From contig DJVA01000015.1 in assembly GCA_002440705.1 (NCBI GenBank), forward strand, positions 1 through 21,422: a DNA stretch of 21,422 nucleotides. The letters are read 5' to 3'. The position numbers were made by a program, and so were the translations under genes. Origin of the DNA: Flavobacteriaceae bacterium UBA6268 (GTDB lineage Bacteria > Bacteroidota > Bacteroidia > Flavobacteriales > Flavobacteriaceae). The notes below the pieces were generated by a model, which saw only the letters and a program-made list of their open reading frames with translations, had not been told where the DNA came from and did no database searches. Numbering within the stretch: position 1 is the stretch's first letter; each line of letters opens with the position of its first letter. Shown here in pieces: positions 7,903-16,096 of the stretch.

Positions 7903-8800
7903 ATACTATTTGAACTATCTCGACGAATTGGAGTCGGAAGCCATCTATATTTTGAGGGAGGTTTGGGCACAATTCCAAAACCCGGTCATTTTGTTCTCCG
8001 GCGGGAAGGATTCTATTTTGGTCACCCATTTGGCCCGAAAAGCCTTTTACCCCTCCAAGATTCCCTTTTCATTGCTCCATGTGGATACTGGGCATAACTT
8101 TCCGGAAACCATGAAGTTTCGGGACGATTTGGTAAAGGAATTGGGGGTACAATTGCTCGTAGGATCGGTGCAGGAATCTATAAACAAAGGCCGCGTAGCG
8201 GAAGAACGTGGGAAAAATGCCACACGGAATGCCCTGCAAATTACCACTTTGCTCGATGCTATTGAAGAACACAAGATTGACTGTGCCATTGGCGGCGGAA
8301 GGCGGGATGAAGAAAAGGCAAGGGCCAAGGAGCGCTTTTTTTCCCATCGGGATGACTTCGGGCAGTGGGATCCCAAAAACCAACGCCCCGAATTATGGAA
8401 TATTTTGAATGGGAAGCATTTTGAAGGGGAACATTTCCGTGCATTCCCGATTAGCAATTGGACCGAAATGGACGTGTGGAACTACATTTTGAAAGAAAAT
8501 ATTGCCATCCCTTCGTTGTATTATGCCCATGAGCGTGAAGTGGTTTGGCGCAACGATTCTTGGATTCCAATTTCGGAATTCTTGAAATTGGAAGAAGGTG
8601 AAATAACGCATACCAAGAAAATACGTTTCCGAACCTTGGGCGACATTACCATTACCGGAGGTATTGAAAGTGATGCCGATACCTTGGAGAAAATTGTTCT
8701 GGAGGTCTCCGCCATGAAGCAAACGGAACGCGGCAACCGAAGCGACGATAAACGTAGCGAAACTTCTATGGAGGATCGTAAGCGACAAGGGTATTTTTAA
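7895..8800 (+). CDS. cysD: Sulfate adenylyltransferase subunit 2
   Basis: The 301-residue catalytic subunit of ATP sulfurylase makes adenosine 5'-phosphosulfate and pyrophosphate from ATP and sulfate, driven by GTP hydrolysis in CysN. The PP-loop SGGKDS is at 35-40, HVDTGHNFPE at 62-71, GGGRRDEEKARAKER at 133-147 and FPISNWTEMDVWNYI at 184-198. The C-terminus has the family-typical GNRSDDKRSETSMEDRKRQGYF-like tail. These features separate it from PAPS reductase (CysH), which has a related PP-loop but lacks the GGGRRDEE block and ends differently. It overlaps cysC by 8 nt and is followed by cysN after 18 nt. Confidence 0.96.
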   Translation: MSKYYLNYLDELESEAIYILREVWAQFQNPVILFSGGKDSILVTHLARKAFYPSKIPFSLLHVDTGHNFPETMKFRDDLVKELGVQLLVGSVQESINKGRVAEERGKNATRNALQITTLLDAIEEHKIDCAIGGGRRDEEKARAKERFFSHRDDFGQWDPKNQRPELWNILNGKHFEGEHFRAFPISNWTEMDVWNYILKENIAIPSLYYAHEREVVWRNDSWIPISEFLKLEEGEITHTKKIRFRTLGDITITGGIESDADTLEKIVLEVSAMKQTERGNRSDDKRSETSMEDRKRQGYF

Positions 8801-8818
8801 CTTAACCATTCATAAGCC

Positions 8819-10075
8819 ATGCAAATCGATAACAATCAACTATTACGATTCACCACGGCGGGAAGCGTGGACGACGGGAAAAGTACCTTAATTGGCCGTT
8901 TGCTCTATGATTCAAAGGCCATATTTGAAGACCAATTGGAAGCCGTAGCGCATACCAGTAAGCGCAAGGGCCATGATGGAGTGGATTTGGCACTGTTCAC
9001 AGATGGACTCCGTGACGAGCGCGAACAAGGCATCACTATCGATGTGGCCTACCGGTATTTCACCACCCCAAAGCGAAAATTCATCATTGCCGATACACCA
9101 GGCCACATTCAGTACACCCGAAACATGGTTACCGGTGCTTCTACCGCCAACGCAGCATTGATTTTGATCGACGCCCGAAACGGAGTGATAGAACAAACCA
9201 AACGCCATGCCTTTATTGCATCCTTACTGCAAATCCCTCACATCATTGTGTGTGTCAACAAAATGGATTTGGTAGATTATTCCGAAACCATGTATGAAGA
9301 CATCATTTCACAGTTTGAAGAATTTTCCTCCAAGCTCTACGTGAAGGACATTAGGTTTATCCCCATCAGTGCATTAAAAGGGGACAATGTGGTTAACCGA
9401 AGTGAAAATATGCCTTGGTACCAGGGAGCTCCCTTATTGCACACACTGGAACACATGCACATAAGTAGCGATGTCAATAAAATTGATGCGCGGTTTCCTG
9501 TGCAAACCGTATTGAGGCCTCAAAGGGATGGGTTTATCGATTACCGCGGCTACGCGGGAAGGGTGGCTAGTGGGATTTTTAGGCCGGGGGACGAGGTTAC
9601 CGTAATGCCCTCTGGGTTTACTTCAGTCATCAAAAGCATTGATACTTATGAAGGACCTTTGCAAGAAGCGTATGCGCCCATGTCGGTTTCCATCACTTTG
9701 GAAGACGATATCGATATCAGCAGGGGCGATATGATTGTAAAAACCAACAACAAACCGGAGCCCGTACAAGAGTTTGATGCGATGCTATGTTGGCTCAACA
9801 ACACCCCAGCAAGGCCAAGGGCCAAATACACCATCATGCATACTTCCAACGAACAAAAAGCCATGATCAATGAAGTCTTGTACAAAATAGATATTAATAC
9901 CTACAACCGGGACGAAGAGAATAAAGAATTGAACATGAACGATATTTGTAGGGTGAAAGTACGAACCACACGGCCTTTGATGATCGATGAGTACCGGGAC
10001 AATAGAATTACAGGGAGTTTTGTTCTCATTGACGATGCTACCCATGAAACCGTTGCTGCTGGCATGATTCTTTAA
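8819..10075 (+). CDS. cysN: Sulfate adenylyltransferase subunit 1 (GTPase)
   Basis: The 418-residue EF-Tu-like GTPase partner of CysD is complete. G1 GSVDDGKST is at 15-23, the switch region EREQGITIDVAYRYF lies around 67-81, DTPGH at 92-96 and NKMD at 147-150. Beta-barrel domains 2 and 3 follow up to the C-terminus. GTP hydrolysis drives the unfavourable formation of APS. The protein stops where the GTPase/barrel part ends and carries no fused APS kinase domain, in keeping with the separate cysC upstream. The next gene starts 3 nt after the stop, so sulfate activation and the first sulfotransferase are probably co-transcribed. Confidence 0.96.
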   Translation: MQIDNNQLLRFTTAGSVDDGKSTLIGRLLYDSKAIFEDQLEAVAHTSKRKGHDGVDLALFTDGLRDEREQGITIDVAYRYFTTPKRKFIIADTPGHIQYTRNMVTGASTANAALILIDARNGVIEQTKRHAFIASLLQIPHIIVCVNKMDLVDYSETMYEDIISQFEEFSSKLYVKDIRFIPISALKGDNVVNRSENMPWYQGAPLLHTLEHMHISSDVNKIDARFPVQTVLRPQRDGFIDYRGYAGRVASGIFRPGDEVTVMPSGFTSVIKSIDTYEGPLQEAYAPMSVSITLEDDIDISRGDMIVKTNNKPEPVQEFDAMLCWLNNTPARPRAKYTIMHTSNEQKAMINEVLYKIDINTYNRDEENKELNMNDICRVKVRTTRPLMIDEYRDNRITGSFVLIDDATHETVAAGMIL

Positions 10076-10078
10076 ATT

Positions 10079-10957
10079 GTGAACGCTGCGAAACCTACGC
10101 TAGTCTATATTGCCGGTGATGGACGGTCGGGTTCCTCGCTTCTTTCATCGCTACTAAATACTGCTGAGGATACTTTTTTTGTAGGTGAATCATACCGTTT
10201 CTGGAATCGTTATTATGCTGAAAAACCTTCCCTGTGTGGTTGTGGAACCCATCTGCCGGAATGCCCATTTTGGAATCAAGTGCACCAAGGACTTCAGAAT
10301 CGTTATCCCAATTATAGCGGTCCCAAGATCTGGGAACAATTACAATTTCTCTTAAGGTATCAAAATGCTAAAAAGCTACCACAACTTCTCAAAGAACCCC
10401 ATTGGGAGTCGTTTCTAAACTGTATTTCCTATTTTTACGAACTCCTGTTTTCCATTTCCAAAGCTTCGGTACTAATCGACAGTTCCAAAAACATGGGATG
10501 GTTGTTGTTGCTCCAACAAATTCAACTTCCGCAAGACCTGCAGGTCATTTTTTTAAAACGCGACCTACTTGCGGTTGCAAACAGTTGGAAAAAAGAGGTT
10601 CGCCTTCCCGAGTTTGAGGATGGAAGTACGTTTATGCCGCAAAAATCGAATTGGGAAATCCTCAAAGCGCGCTTCAAAATAAACAGCCTTTCCAAGTGCG
10701 TTTCCAAAAATTCCAGTGTCCAGAGAGTCGCTTATGAGGAGTTTATTGCTAACCCCAAAGAGACGTTGCAAAAACTGGAGGCGCTATTGGGCATCACACT
10801 GCACGATCGTGCACAACCCCACCATGCCATTGGAGGGAACCCTATGCTGTTCGGATTGAAACCCAACACCCCAATCGTTATTTCGAAACCGAACAGGAGG
10901 TATGAAAACCTTTCGTTGATGGATCGATTGTTTTTTGCTTGCTTTCGCTACCTTTAG
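10079..10957 (+). CDS. PAPS-dependent sulfotransferase (CxC...CPFW type)
   Basis: The 292-residue cytoplasmic enzyme has the 5'-phosphosulfate loop GDGRSGSSLLSSLL at 13-26 and a 3'-phosphate binding segment VIFLKRDLLAVANSW at 156-170 (Arg161, Ser169). A cysteine-rich CGCGTHLPECPFW stretch at 53-65 and HHAIGGNPMLFG at 248-259 are typical of a bacterial sulfotransferase group. It should move sulfate from PAPS to a hydroxyl of a sugar or lipid acceptor; the acceptor is not deducible. The start is GTG, 3 nt after cysN; no in-frame ATG lies before the PAPS loop, so GTG is the best choice. Its place directly behind cysN and ahead of glycan genes suggests sulfation of a polysaccharide building block. 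Confidence 0.87.
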   Translation: MNAAKPTLVYIAGDGRSGSSLLSSLLNTAEDTFFVGESYRFWNRYYAEKPSLCGCGTHLPECPFWNQVHQGLQNRYPNYSGPKIWEQLQFLLRYQNAKKLPQLLKEPHWESFLNCISYFYELLFSISKASVLIDSSKNMGWLLLLQQIQLPQDLQVIFLKRDLLAVANSWKKEVRLPEFEDGSTFMPQKSNWEILKARFKINSLSKCVSKNSSVQRVAYEEFIANPKETLQKLEALLGITLHDRAQPHHAIGGNPMLFGLKPNTPIVISKPNRRYENLSLMDRLFFACFRYL

Positions 10958-10960
10958 TCC

Positions 10961-11737
10961 ATGCAAGTCCGTTTTGAAAAAAAGAAACCATCCAAAGCGA
11001 TGCTTCATATTTTGGAAGCGGTGGTTCCGCAAATCCTTCCGGATGATCCTTCCATGCATCCCTGGTATTCGAACTATGCCCAAAATCACAAAACCCGTCT
11101 GGCTTTCGATTTGGAAGCCCTGAACCATCAATTTCCTAATCCGGAAGGGGTAAAAATGCTGGAATTGGGGGCTTTGCCTTTTATTTTAAGCGTGGGAGCC
11201 CAAAAAATGGGGTATGAGGTAGTTGCCTTGGATCGAAATCCCGATCGATTTTCACGGGTACTTAAGGAAAACCAGCTTCAAACTGTAGCTTTTGATTTGG
11301 CCCTAGGAACCCTGCCTTTTGAGGACGCAACGTTCGATGTGCTTGTTATGAATGAAGTTCTGGAACATTTAAACCTCAATTTATCAAAGCTTTTTAAGGA
11401 ATTGCTCCGGGTACTTCGCCCCGAGGGTGTTTTAATGCTTTCCACTCCCAATCTAAGATCGGCTATGGGCTTTTATAATTTTATGTTTCGTGGAATTGCC
11501 TACAGTTGCGCAAAGGATCTGTTTGAAGAATATGCGAAAGAGGAAACCCTAGGGCACATGGGACATGTAAGAGAATATACGCCCCGGGAGGTCATTGGCT
11601 TTTTGAAGAAAACGGGGTTTGAGGTATCTGAACTTCGGTATCGGGGTCGATTTTCTTCAAAGATTCTGGTGGATCGGGTTTTTCCAAAATTAAAGCCTTA
11701 TTTTAGTGTGACGGCCCATAAACCCGCATCATTTTGA
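10961..11737 (+). CDS. Class I SAM-dependent methyltransferase
   Basis: The 258-residue protein has a Methyltransf_11-like core at ~63-165. Motif I is MLELGALPF at 66-74, the acidic residue ending strand beta2 is D91, FDVLVMNEVLEHL is at 125-137 and LRPEGVLMLSTPN at 152-164. Motif I lacks the usual GxGxG glycines, so SAM binding may be altered, although the remaining motifs are good. The acceptor is unknown; between a sulfotransferase and a glycosyltransferase, O-methylation of a sugar is the simplest guess. It starts 3 nt after the sulfotransferase stop, and its own stop overlaps the next start (TTGA). Confidence 0.85.
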   Translation: MQVRFEKKKPSKAMLHILEAVVPQILPDDPSMHPWYSNYAQNHKTRLAFDLEALNHQFPNPEGVKMLELGALPFILSVGAQKMGYEVVALDRNPDRFSRVLKENQLQTVAFDLALGTLPFEDATFDVLVMNEVLEHLNLNLSKLFKELLRVLRPEGVLMLSTPNLRSAMGFYNFMFRGIAYSCAKDLFEEYAKEETLGHMGHVREYTPREVIGFLKKTGFEVSELRYRGRFSSKILVDRVFPKLKPYFSVTAHKPASF

Positions 11738-12657
11738 TCTCTATTGTCATTCCACTTTTCAATAAAGAGTCCTATATTGGAAAGACCATCAAATCGGTAC
11801 TGTTGCAAACATTCCCAAATTTTGAAGTTTGGGTGGTAGACGATGGCAGTACCGACAACTCCCTCAACGTGCTCGGCAGCTTTTCCGATGATAGGATTCA
11901 AGTACTCAAACAACAGCACCAGGGTGTTTCTGCAGCCCGCAACAACGGTCTGGCAAAAGCACGGTTTGATTGGGTTGCATTTCTGGATGCTGACGATTGG
12001 TGGGATCCGCACTTTTTGGAAGCACTTGTTGCTATTGTGCAATTGCATCCAGAATTAAAAATGGTTTGCAGTGGAAGAACTAGGGTATTTGAAACAAATG
12101 AGGAGCGCTACGAAAACCCACTACTCCCAACAGAGGGCCATTTTGGTTGGGTCGATTATTTTGAAGTGATTGCCCGTTATGGGGCCCCGCCCATCAATGC
12201 ATCCAATGCCTTGATAAAGAAAAAGGCAATTCAGGCGGTCGGGGGGTTTAGGGTAGGGCAACAAACCTACGAGGACCACGACCTGTGGATGCGGCTTGCG
12301 CTTCAGGCTCCTTTGGGGGTCTTTAACAAAAATCTTTCTTACTACCGAAAAATCCAGGGTAAAAAGAATCCTTTTTCGTTCAACGATTTTTACAATTACC
12401 TTCAAACAATCCGTCAGGTGTATCAACAATCGGATACGAAACGAAAACATTTTCTTGAACGCTTCAGCACTAAATTTATCATGTTCAATGGGCTTAAATT
12501 TGGGTATGGTTATGATTCGAAAGAACGCAAAAAACTGCTGAATACTTCCAAAAGTTTTCTTCCCGGGCACTACAGGTTGTTATTGAAAACCTTCTGGCTA
12601 CTGCCTTTTCACCCTTATCCATTACTTCGTTATTTTTATAAGTCATGGCGCAGGTAA
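11734..12657 (+). CDS. Family 2 glycosyltransferase (GT-A fold)
   Basis: The 307-residue protein begins MISIVIPLFNKE, the typical GT2 N-terminus. VVDDGST is at 34-40 (nucleotide binding), FLDADDWW at 83-90 holds the metal-binding acidic residues, and TYEDHDLW at 178-185 holds the likely catalytic acidic pair. The rest of the C-terminus is basic and without an obvious domain. It should add one sugar from a nucleotide-sugar donor to the lipid-linked repeat unit on the cytoplasmic membrane face. The start codon is TTG inside a 4-nt overlap with the methyltransferase stop; there is no ATG between it and the conserved IVIPLFN strand, so the TTG start is well supported. It overlaps the following sulfotransferase by 13 nt. 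Confidence 0.9.
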   Translation: MISIVIPLFNKESYIGKTIKSVLLQTFPNFEVWVVDDGSTDNSLNVLGSFSDDRIQVLKQQHQGVSAARNNGLAKARFDWVAFLDADDWWDPHFLEALVAIVQLHPELKMVCSGRTRVFETNEERYENPLLPTEGHFGWVDYFEVIARYGAPPINASNALIKKKAIQAVGGFRVGQQTYEDHDLWMRLALQAPLGVFNKNLSYYRKIQGKKNPFSFNDFYNYLQTIRQVYQQSDTKRKHFLERFSTKFIMFNGLKFGYGYDSKERKKLLNTSKSFLPGHYRLLLKTFWLLPFHPYPLLRYFYKSWRR

Positions 12658-13559
12658 ACCTATTTTTAGTCGGAGCCATGCGAGCAGGTTCCACTTCGGT
12701 GGCCACTTGGCTCGCAGCACACCCCCAAATTTTTGTAGGTCCTATCAAGGAACCCAATCATTTTATCGTGCAATTGCCGAAAGCGTTGTATGAACCCGAT
12801 CCTCGCTTTTCTTTGGAAACCTACTTTGAAAAAGAGTTTCCAAAGCCACTGCACATTGCCCATGTTGTAGCCCCCGTAGATTATGAAAAACTTTATCAAA
12901 ATGTAGATAGGGAGCAGCGTTTTTTGTTGGATGCCAGCGCGGCTTATCTCGCATACCCCGAAGCGCCCTCAAGGATCCATGCCTACAATCCTTCGGCAAA
13001 AATACTGGTCATTCTTCGCAATCCCATGGAGCGAATGATTTCCCATTACAAAATGAACGTGGGTCTGGGAAAGGAAAAGAGAACCTTCCAACAGATAGTA
13101 AGGGAAGAACTCGCACACTATCAAAATGGCACCTTGCGGTGGTACGATTATATGGCGATGAGTTTTTATGACGCAGGACTTGAAGGATTTAAACAGTATT
13201 TTAAAGAAGTGATGGTTTTGAATTTTGATGATTTGAAGAAAAATAACCCACACATCATTTCCAAGCAAGTGGGAAGCTTCCTTAAAATCGATTTTGAGGA
13301 TTTGGAATCCATTGGGCATTACAATGCGTCCCACCATGTACGGTTAAAGTCCATTTTGAGGTCGGGCAGGCATACATGGATCAAATCCGTTTTTTCAAAA
13401 AACCTTTCTAGCGCCCTGAAGCGCAGGGTATTCAGGGTGTTTATAACCAAAAATGAGAAAGCGGTTAGCTTGGATTTGCTAACCCAAGAACACCTGCAGC
13501 GGGTTTTCAGGGAACATTCTTCGGTCTATTGGTCGCAAGAAACCTATAAAATCCGTTAA
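12645..13559 (+). CDS. PAPS-dependent sulfotransferase (Sulfotransfer_1/NodH-heparan type)
   Basis: The 304-residue protein has the 5'-phosphosulfate loop GAMRAGSTSVATWL at 10-23, the KEPNHF segment at 35-40, and the 3'-phosphate motif ILVILRNPMERMISHYKM at 120-137 (Arg125, Ser133). This arrangement is that of carbohydrate sulfotransferases such as NodH and heparan sulfate enzymes. It differs clearly from the sulfotransferase at 10079-10957, lacking the CGCG...CPFW block, so the two should sulfate different positions or acceptors. It overlaps the GT2 gene by 13 nt, indicating coupled expression. Function as a sugar O-sulfotransferase is inferred from family and context. Confidence 0.9.
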   Translation: MAQVNLFLVGAMRAGSTSVATWLAAHPQIFVGPIKEPNHFIVQLPKALYEPDPRFSLETYFEKEFPKPLHIAHVVAPVDYEKLYQNVDREQRFLLDASAAYLAYPEAPSRIHAYNPSAKILVILRNPMERMISHYKMNVGLGKEKRTFQQIVREELAHYQNGTLRWYDYMAMSFYDAGLEGFKQYFKEVMVLNFDDLKKNNPHIISKQVGSFLKIDFEDLESIGHYNASHHVRLKSILRSGRHTWIKSVFSKNLSSALKRRVFRVFITKNEKAVSLDLLTQEHLQRVFREHSSVYWSQETYKIR

Positions 13560-13577
13560 TTTCCGTAGAATATCGTT

Positions 13578-13585
13578 TACTTTTG
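13578..13585 (+). promoter_or_regulatory. Putative internal promoter -7 box before the flippase gene
   Basis: TACTTTTG matches TAnnTTTG in the only sizeable gap (93 nt) within the plus-strand gene series, 67 nt before the flippase ATG. No properly spaced TTG was found upstream. It may allow partly independent transcription of the assembly genes. Confidence 0.4.
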
Positions 13586-13652
13586 CAGCACTTTGTGCAC
13601 ATCCTGTTTAAGGCTGTGTTCGATGATTTTGCCCATTTTTTGAGCTAACTAC

Positions 13653-15092
13653 ATGAGTTTTCGAAAAGCTTCCATCAGCGCATTTTTTTGGTCTTCGGGG
13701 CAGCAAATTTCGGTCTTATTGGTCAATTTGGTGGTTTCCATCTGGCTGTCCCGCTTATTGGATCCAGTAGAATTTGGCCTCATTGGAATGCTTTCTATTT
13801 TTATTGCTGTTGGAAGCGTATTGATGAACGGGGGCATGGCCTCCTCCATTATCCGTACGCAAGAAATCAACAGCAAGGCCCTCTCTACGGTCTTTTTTGC
13901 CAATGTGGCCTTTAGTGTATTGATTTATTTGATTTTTTACATTTCAGCACCCTGGATTGCTTCGTTCTACAACCGCCCAATTCTTACGGACCTTTTAAGG
14001 GTGTACTCCCTGGTTATATTGATTGCGGCTTTTTCGACGGTACAATTTGCCAAACTCACTAAGGAATTGCGTTTCAAACGCAGCATGGCGGTCCGTTTTC
14101 CAGCAGTTATTTTAAGTGCTTTTGTGGGGCTTTGGATGGCTTACAGTGGCTATAAAGTTTGGAGCTTGGTTGGCATGTACCTAACCCAGGCTATTTTCAA
14201 CAGCATGCTGGTTTGGTTTTACAGTGGTTGGAAACCCAAATTGGAGTTCAGCAGATTGGAGTTTAAAAGGCACTTTTCTTTCGGGGCTAAAATTTCCTTC
14301 AGTGGTTTGCTGGATGCGGTGTATACCAATAGCTACAATCTTGTTATTGGGAAAGTGTTCAACGCACATATTTTGGGGTATTACACCCGTTCCTTTTCTT
14401 TAATGAAAATACCCGTATTCAATATTCAGGAAGTTTTTGATAGGGTAACCTTTCCACTGCTTTCCACCATACAAAACGATACCACAAAGTTGCGAAACAC
14501 ATACCGCCGTATTTTTCAGTCTATTTTGTTGATCATATTGCCCATCCTATCCATTTCCATTGTGATTGCCGAACCACTATTTCGCTACTTCCTTACCGAA
14601 AAATGGCTTCCTGCGGTCCCTTATTTTCAGTTGTTGTGCGTTGCAGGTATGTTCATCCCAACCAGTAAAAATAATCTCAATATCCTGAAAGTGCGCGGGC
14701 AAGGAGGAACCTATTTAAAGTTGGGCATGATTGAAAAGGCGTTCATGACGCTGGGATTGTTTCTGGTGCTCCCTTTTGGGGTTATGGCATTGCTTTATTT
14801 TCAAGTAGGCGCGGCCTTATTTTCGTTTGCCATCAATGGTTGGTTCAGCGGAAAACAAATTCATTACACATTGGTACAACAGCTTCGCGATTTTTTGAAA
14901 ATATTTTTACTTGCTGCGACCCCTGGATTGGTCATATGGCTGTTTTTAAACAATTCAAATTATTTGCAGAGTGATTTTTTGATTATATTATTTGCAACGA
15001 TTTTTTATGTTCTTAGCTACGGCATCTTATTGCTGCTGTTTGAAAAAAGCATTTTGAGGTTCATGAAAGACACTCTCAAACCTAATAGATAA
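13653..15092 (+). CDS. wzx: Wzx-like polysaccharide flippase (MOP/PST superfamily)
   Basis: The 479-residue protein is strongly hydrophobic throughout, with about 12-14 membrane segments. The N-terminus (FFWSSGQQISVLLVNLVVSIWLSRLLDPVEFG) is the pattern of WzxC/lipopolysaccharide biosynthesis flippases: a first amphipathic helix, then LxPxxFGLIGM. GYYTRSFSLMKIPV around 248-261 and FDRVTFPLLSTIQND around 269-283 are also family-typical. It would flip the undecaprenyl-diphosphate-linked repeat unit to the periplasmic face of the inner membrane. It follows a 93-nt gap and heads the assembly part of the locus; together with the Wzy-like protein it defines a Wzx/Wzy-dependent pathway. The gene symbol names the function class, not an identified ortholog. 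Confidence 0.9.
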   Translation: MSFRKASISAFFWSSGQQISVLLVNLVVSIWLSRLLDPVEFGLIGMLSIFIAVGSVLMNGGMASSIIRTQEINSKALSTVFFANVAFSVLIYLIFYISAPWIASFYNRPILTDLLRVYSLVILIAAFSTVQFAKLTKELRFKRSMAVRFPAVILSAFVGLWMAYSGYKVWSLVGMYLTQAIFNSMLVWFYSGWKPKLEFSRLEFKRHFSFGAKISFSGLLDAVYTNSYNLVIGKVFNAHILGYYTRSFSLMKIPVFNIQEVFDRVTFPLLSTIQNDTTKLRNTYRRIFQSILLIILPILSISIVIAEPLFRYFLTEKWLPAVPYFQLLCVAGMFIPTSKNNLNILKVRGQGGTYLKLGMIEKAFMTLGLFLVLPFGVMALLYFQVGAALFSFAINGWFSGKQIHYTLVQQLRDFLKIFLLAATPGLVIWLFLNNSNYLQSDFLIILFATIFYVLSYGILLLLFEKSILRFMKDTLKPNR

Positions 15093-15102
15093 GTAAGGAT
15101 AC

Positions 15103-16095
15103 ATGGTAACAGCTAACCCATTAATGAACAAACTCAATATAAAGAATATTTGTGTCTTGGATACGTCCATTGCTACCGCGAATGTGGGCGATGAAATTAT
15201 CATGGATGCCGTAAACAGGGAGCTCTATAAAACATTTCCAGAAGGAAGGTTTTTGAGGATTCCCACCCACGAGCGCATTTATAAGGCTTCCATTTCCTAC
15301 ATCCGAAAATCAGATTATACCCTGCTTGGAGGCTCCAATATCTTGTCATCAGAGATGAATAAATATAGGCAATGGAAAATAGCGTTGCCAAAAGCACTCC
15401 TGATCAAGAAAAAGGTCATTACCATGGGAGTAGGGTGGCGGGAATACCAAACCCCTGCCAATGGCTACACACGCAAATTACTGTCACTGCTTTTGAACGA
15501 TCAATACCTCCATTCGGTAAGGGATAGTTACACCGAAAACTATCTGAAAGAAATAGGAATACACAATGTTATCAACACTTCTTGTCCTACCATGTGGGAA
15601 TTGACGCCCGCGCATTGTGAAAAGATTTCCAGGAATCCTTCCGATACGGTCGTTTTTACCCTCACCGATTACAAAGAAGAAGTCCCCGCTGATACCTTAA
15701 TGGTGAATACGCTTTTGGACAATTTCAAAAACGTCTATTTTTGGGTACAGGGCAAAAACGATTTACCCTATTTAAAAAAGTTGGATCTGCCTGAAGCTAG
15801 CAGGATACAGATTATTCCTCCAAGCCTTAGGGCTTATGACGCTTTTCTCGACAACAACGATACCGACTATGTAGGGACAAGACTTCATGGAGGGATAAGG
15901 GCGCTGCAAAAAAAGAAACGAAGCCTAATTGTGGGCATCGATAACAGGGCTATCGAAAAGAAAAAAGATTTTAATGTTCCGGTGCTGGAACGAGCGCATA
16001 TTTCAGCATTGAAAAGTACCATACAGTCTTCGTTTTCTACTCAAATAAATCTTCCAATGGAGAAGATCAATACGTGGAAGCAACAATTTGTGTAA
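15103..16095 (+). CDS. Polysaccharide pyruvyl transferase family protein
   Basis: The 330-residue protein has the PS_pyruv_trans pattern: ANVGDEIIMDAV at 26-37, YTLLGGSNIL at 72-81, HSVRDSYTENYL at 137-148, and the C-terminal GTRLHGGIRAL at 258-268 with its conserved Arg and His. Members use phosphoenolpyruvate to place a pyruvate ketal on a sugar, adding negative charge. The fold resembles GT-B, and some members have other transfer roles, so pyruvylation is likely but not proven. The start is ATG 15103, preceded by a purine-rich AAGTAAGGA; ATG 15124 (MNKLNIKNICVLD) is an equally plausible start. It lies 10 nt after the flippase and 1 nt before the next glycosyltransferase. Confidence 0.87.
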   Translation: MVTANPLMNKLNIKNICVLDTSIATANVGDEIIMDAVNRELYKTFPEGRFLRIPTHERIYKASISYIRKSDYTLLGGSNILSSEMNKYRQWKIALPKALLIKKKVITMGVGWREYQTPANGYTRKLLSLLLNDQYLHSVRDSYTENYLKEIGIHNVINTSCPTMWELTPAHCEKISRNPSDTVVFTLTDYKEEVPADTLMVNTLLDNFKNVYFWVQGKNDLPYLKKLDLPEASRIQIIPPSLRAYDAFLDNNDTDYVGTRLHGGIRALQKKKRSLIVGIDNRAIEKKKDFNVPVLERAHISALKSTIQSSFSTQINLPMEKINTWKQQFV

Positions 16096-16096
16096 G

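Noticed and set aside
13588..13598. Small hairpin GCAC-TTT-GTGC between sulfotransferase and flippase genes
   Set aside because: A stem of only 4 bp and no T-tract, so it is not a convincing terminator.
16088..16096. TTG start adding MCK to the glycosyltransferase
   Set aside because: ATG 16097, directly after the preceding stop, gives the standard GT4 N-terminus; the extra residues have no support.
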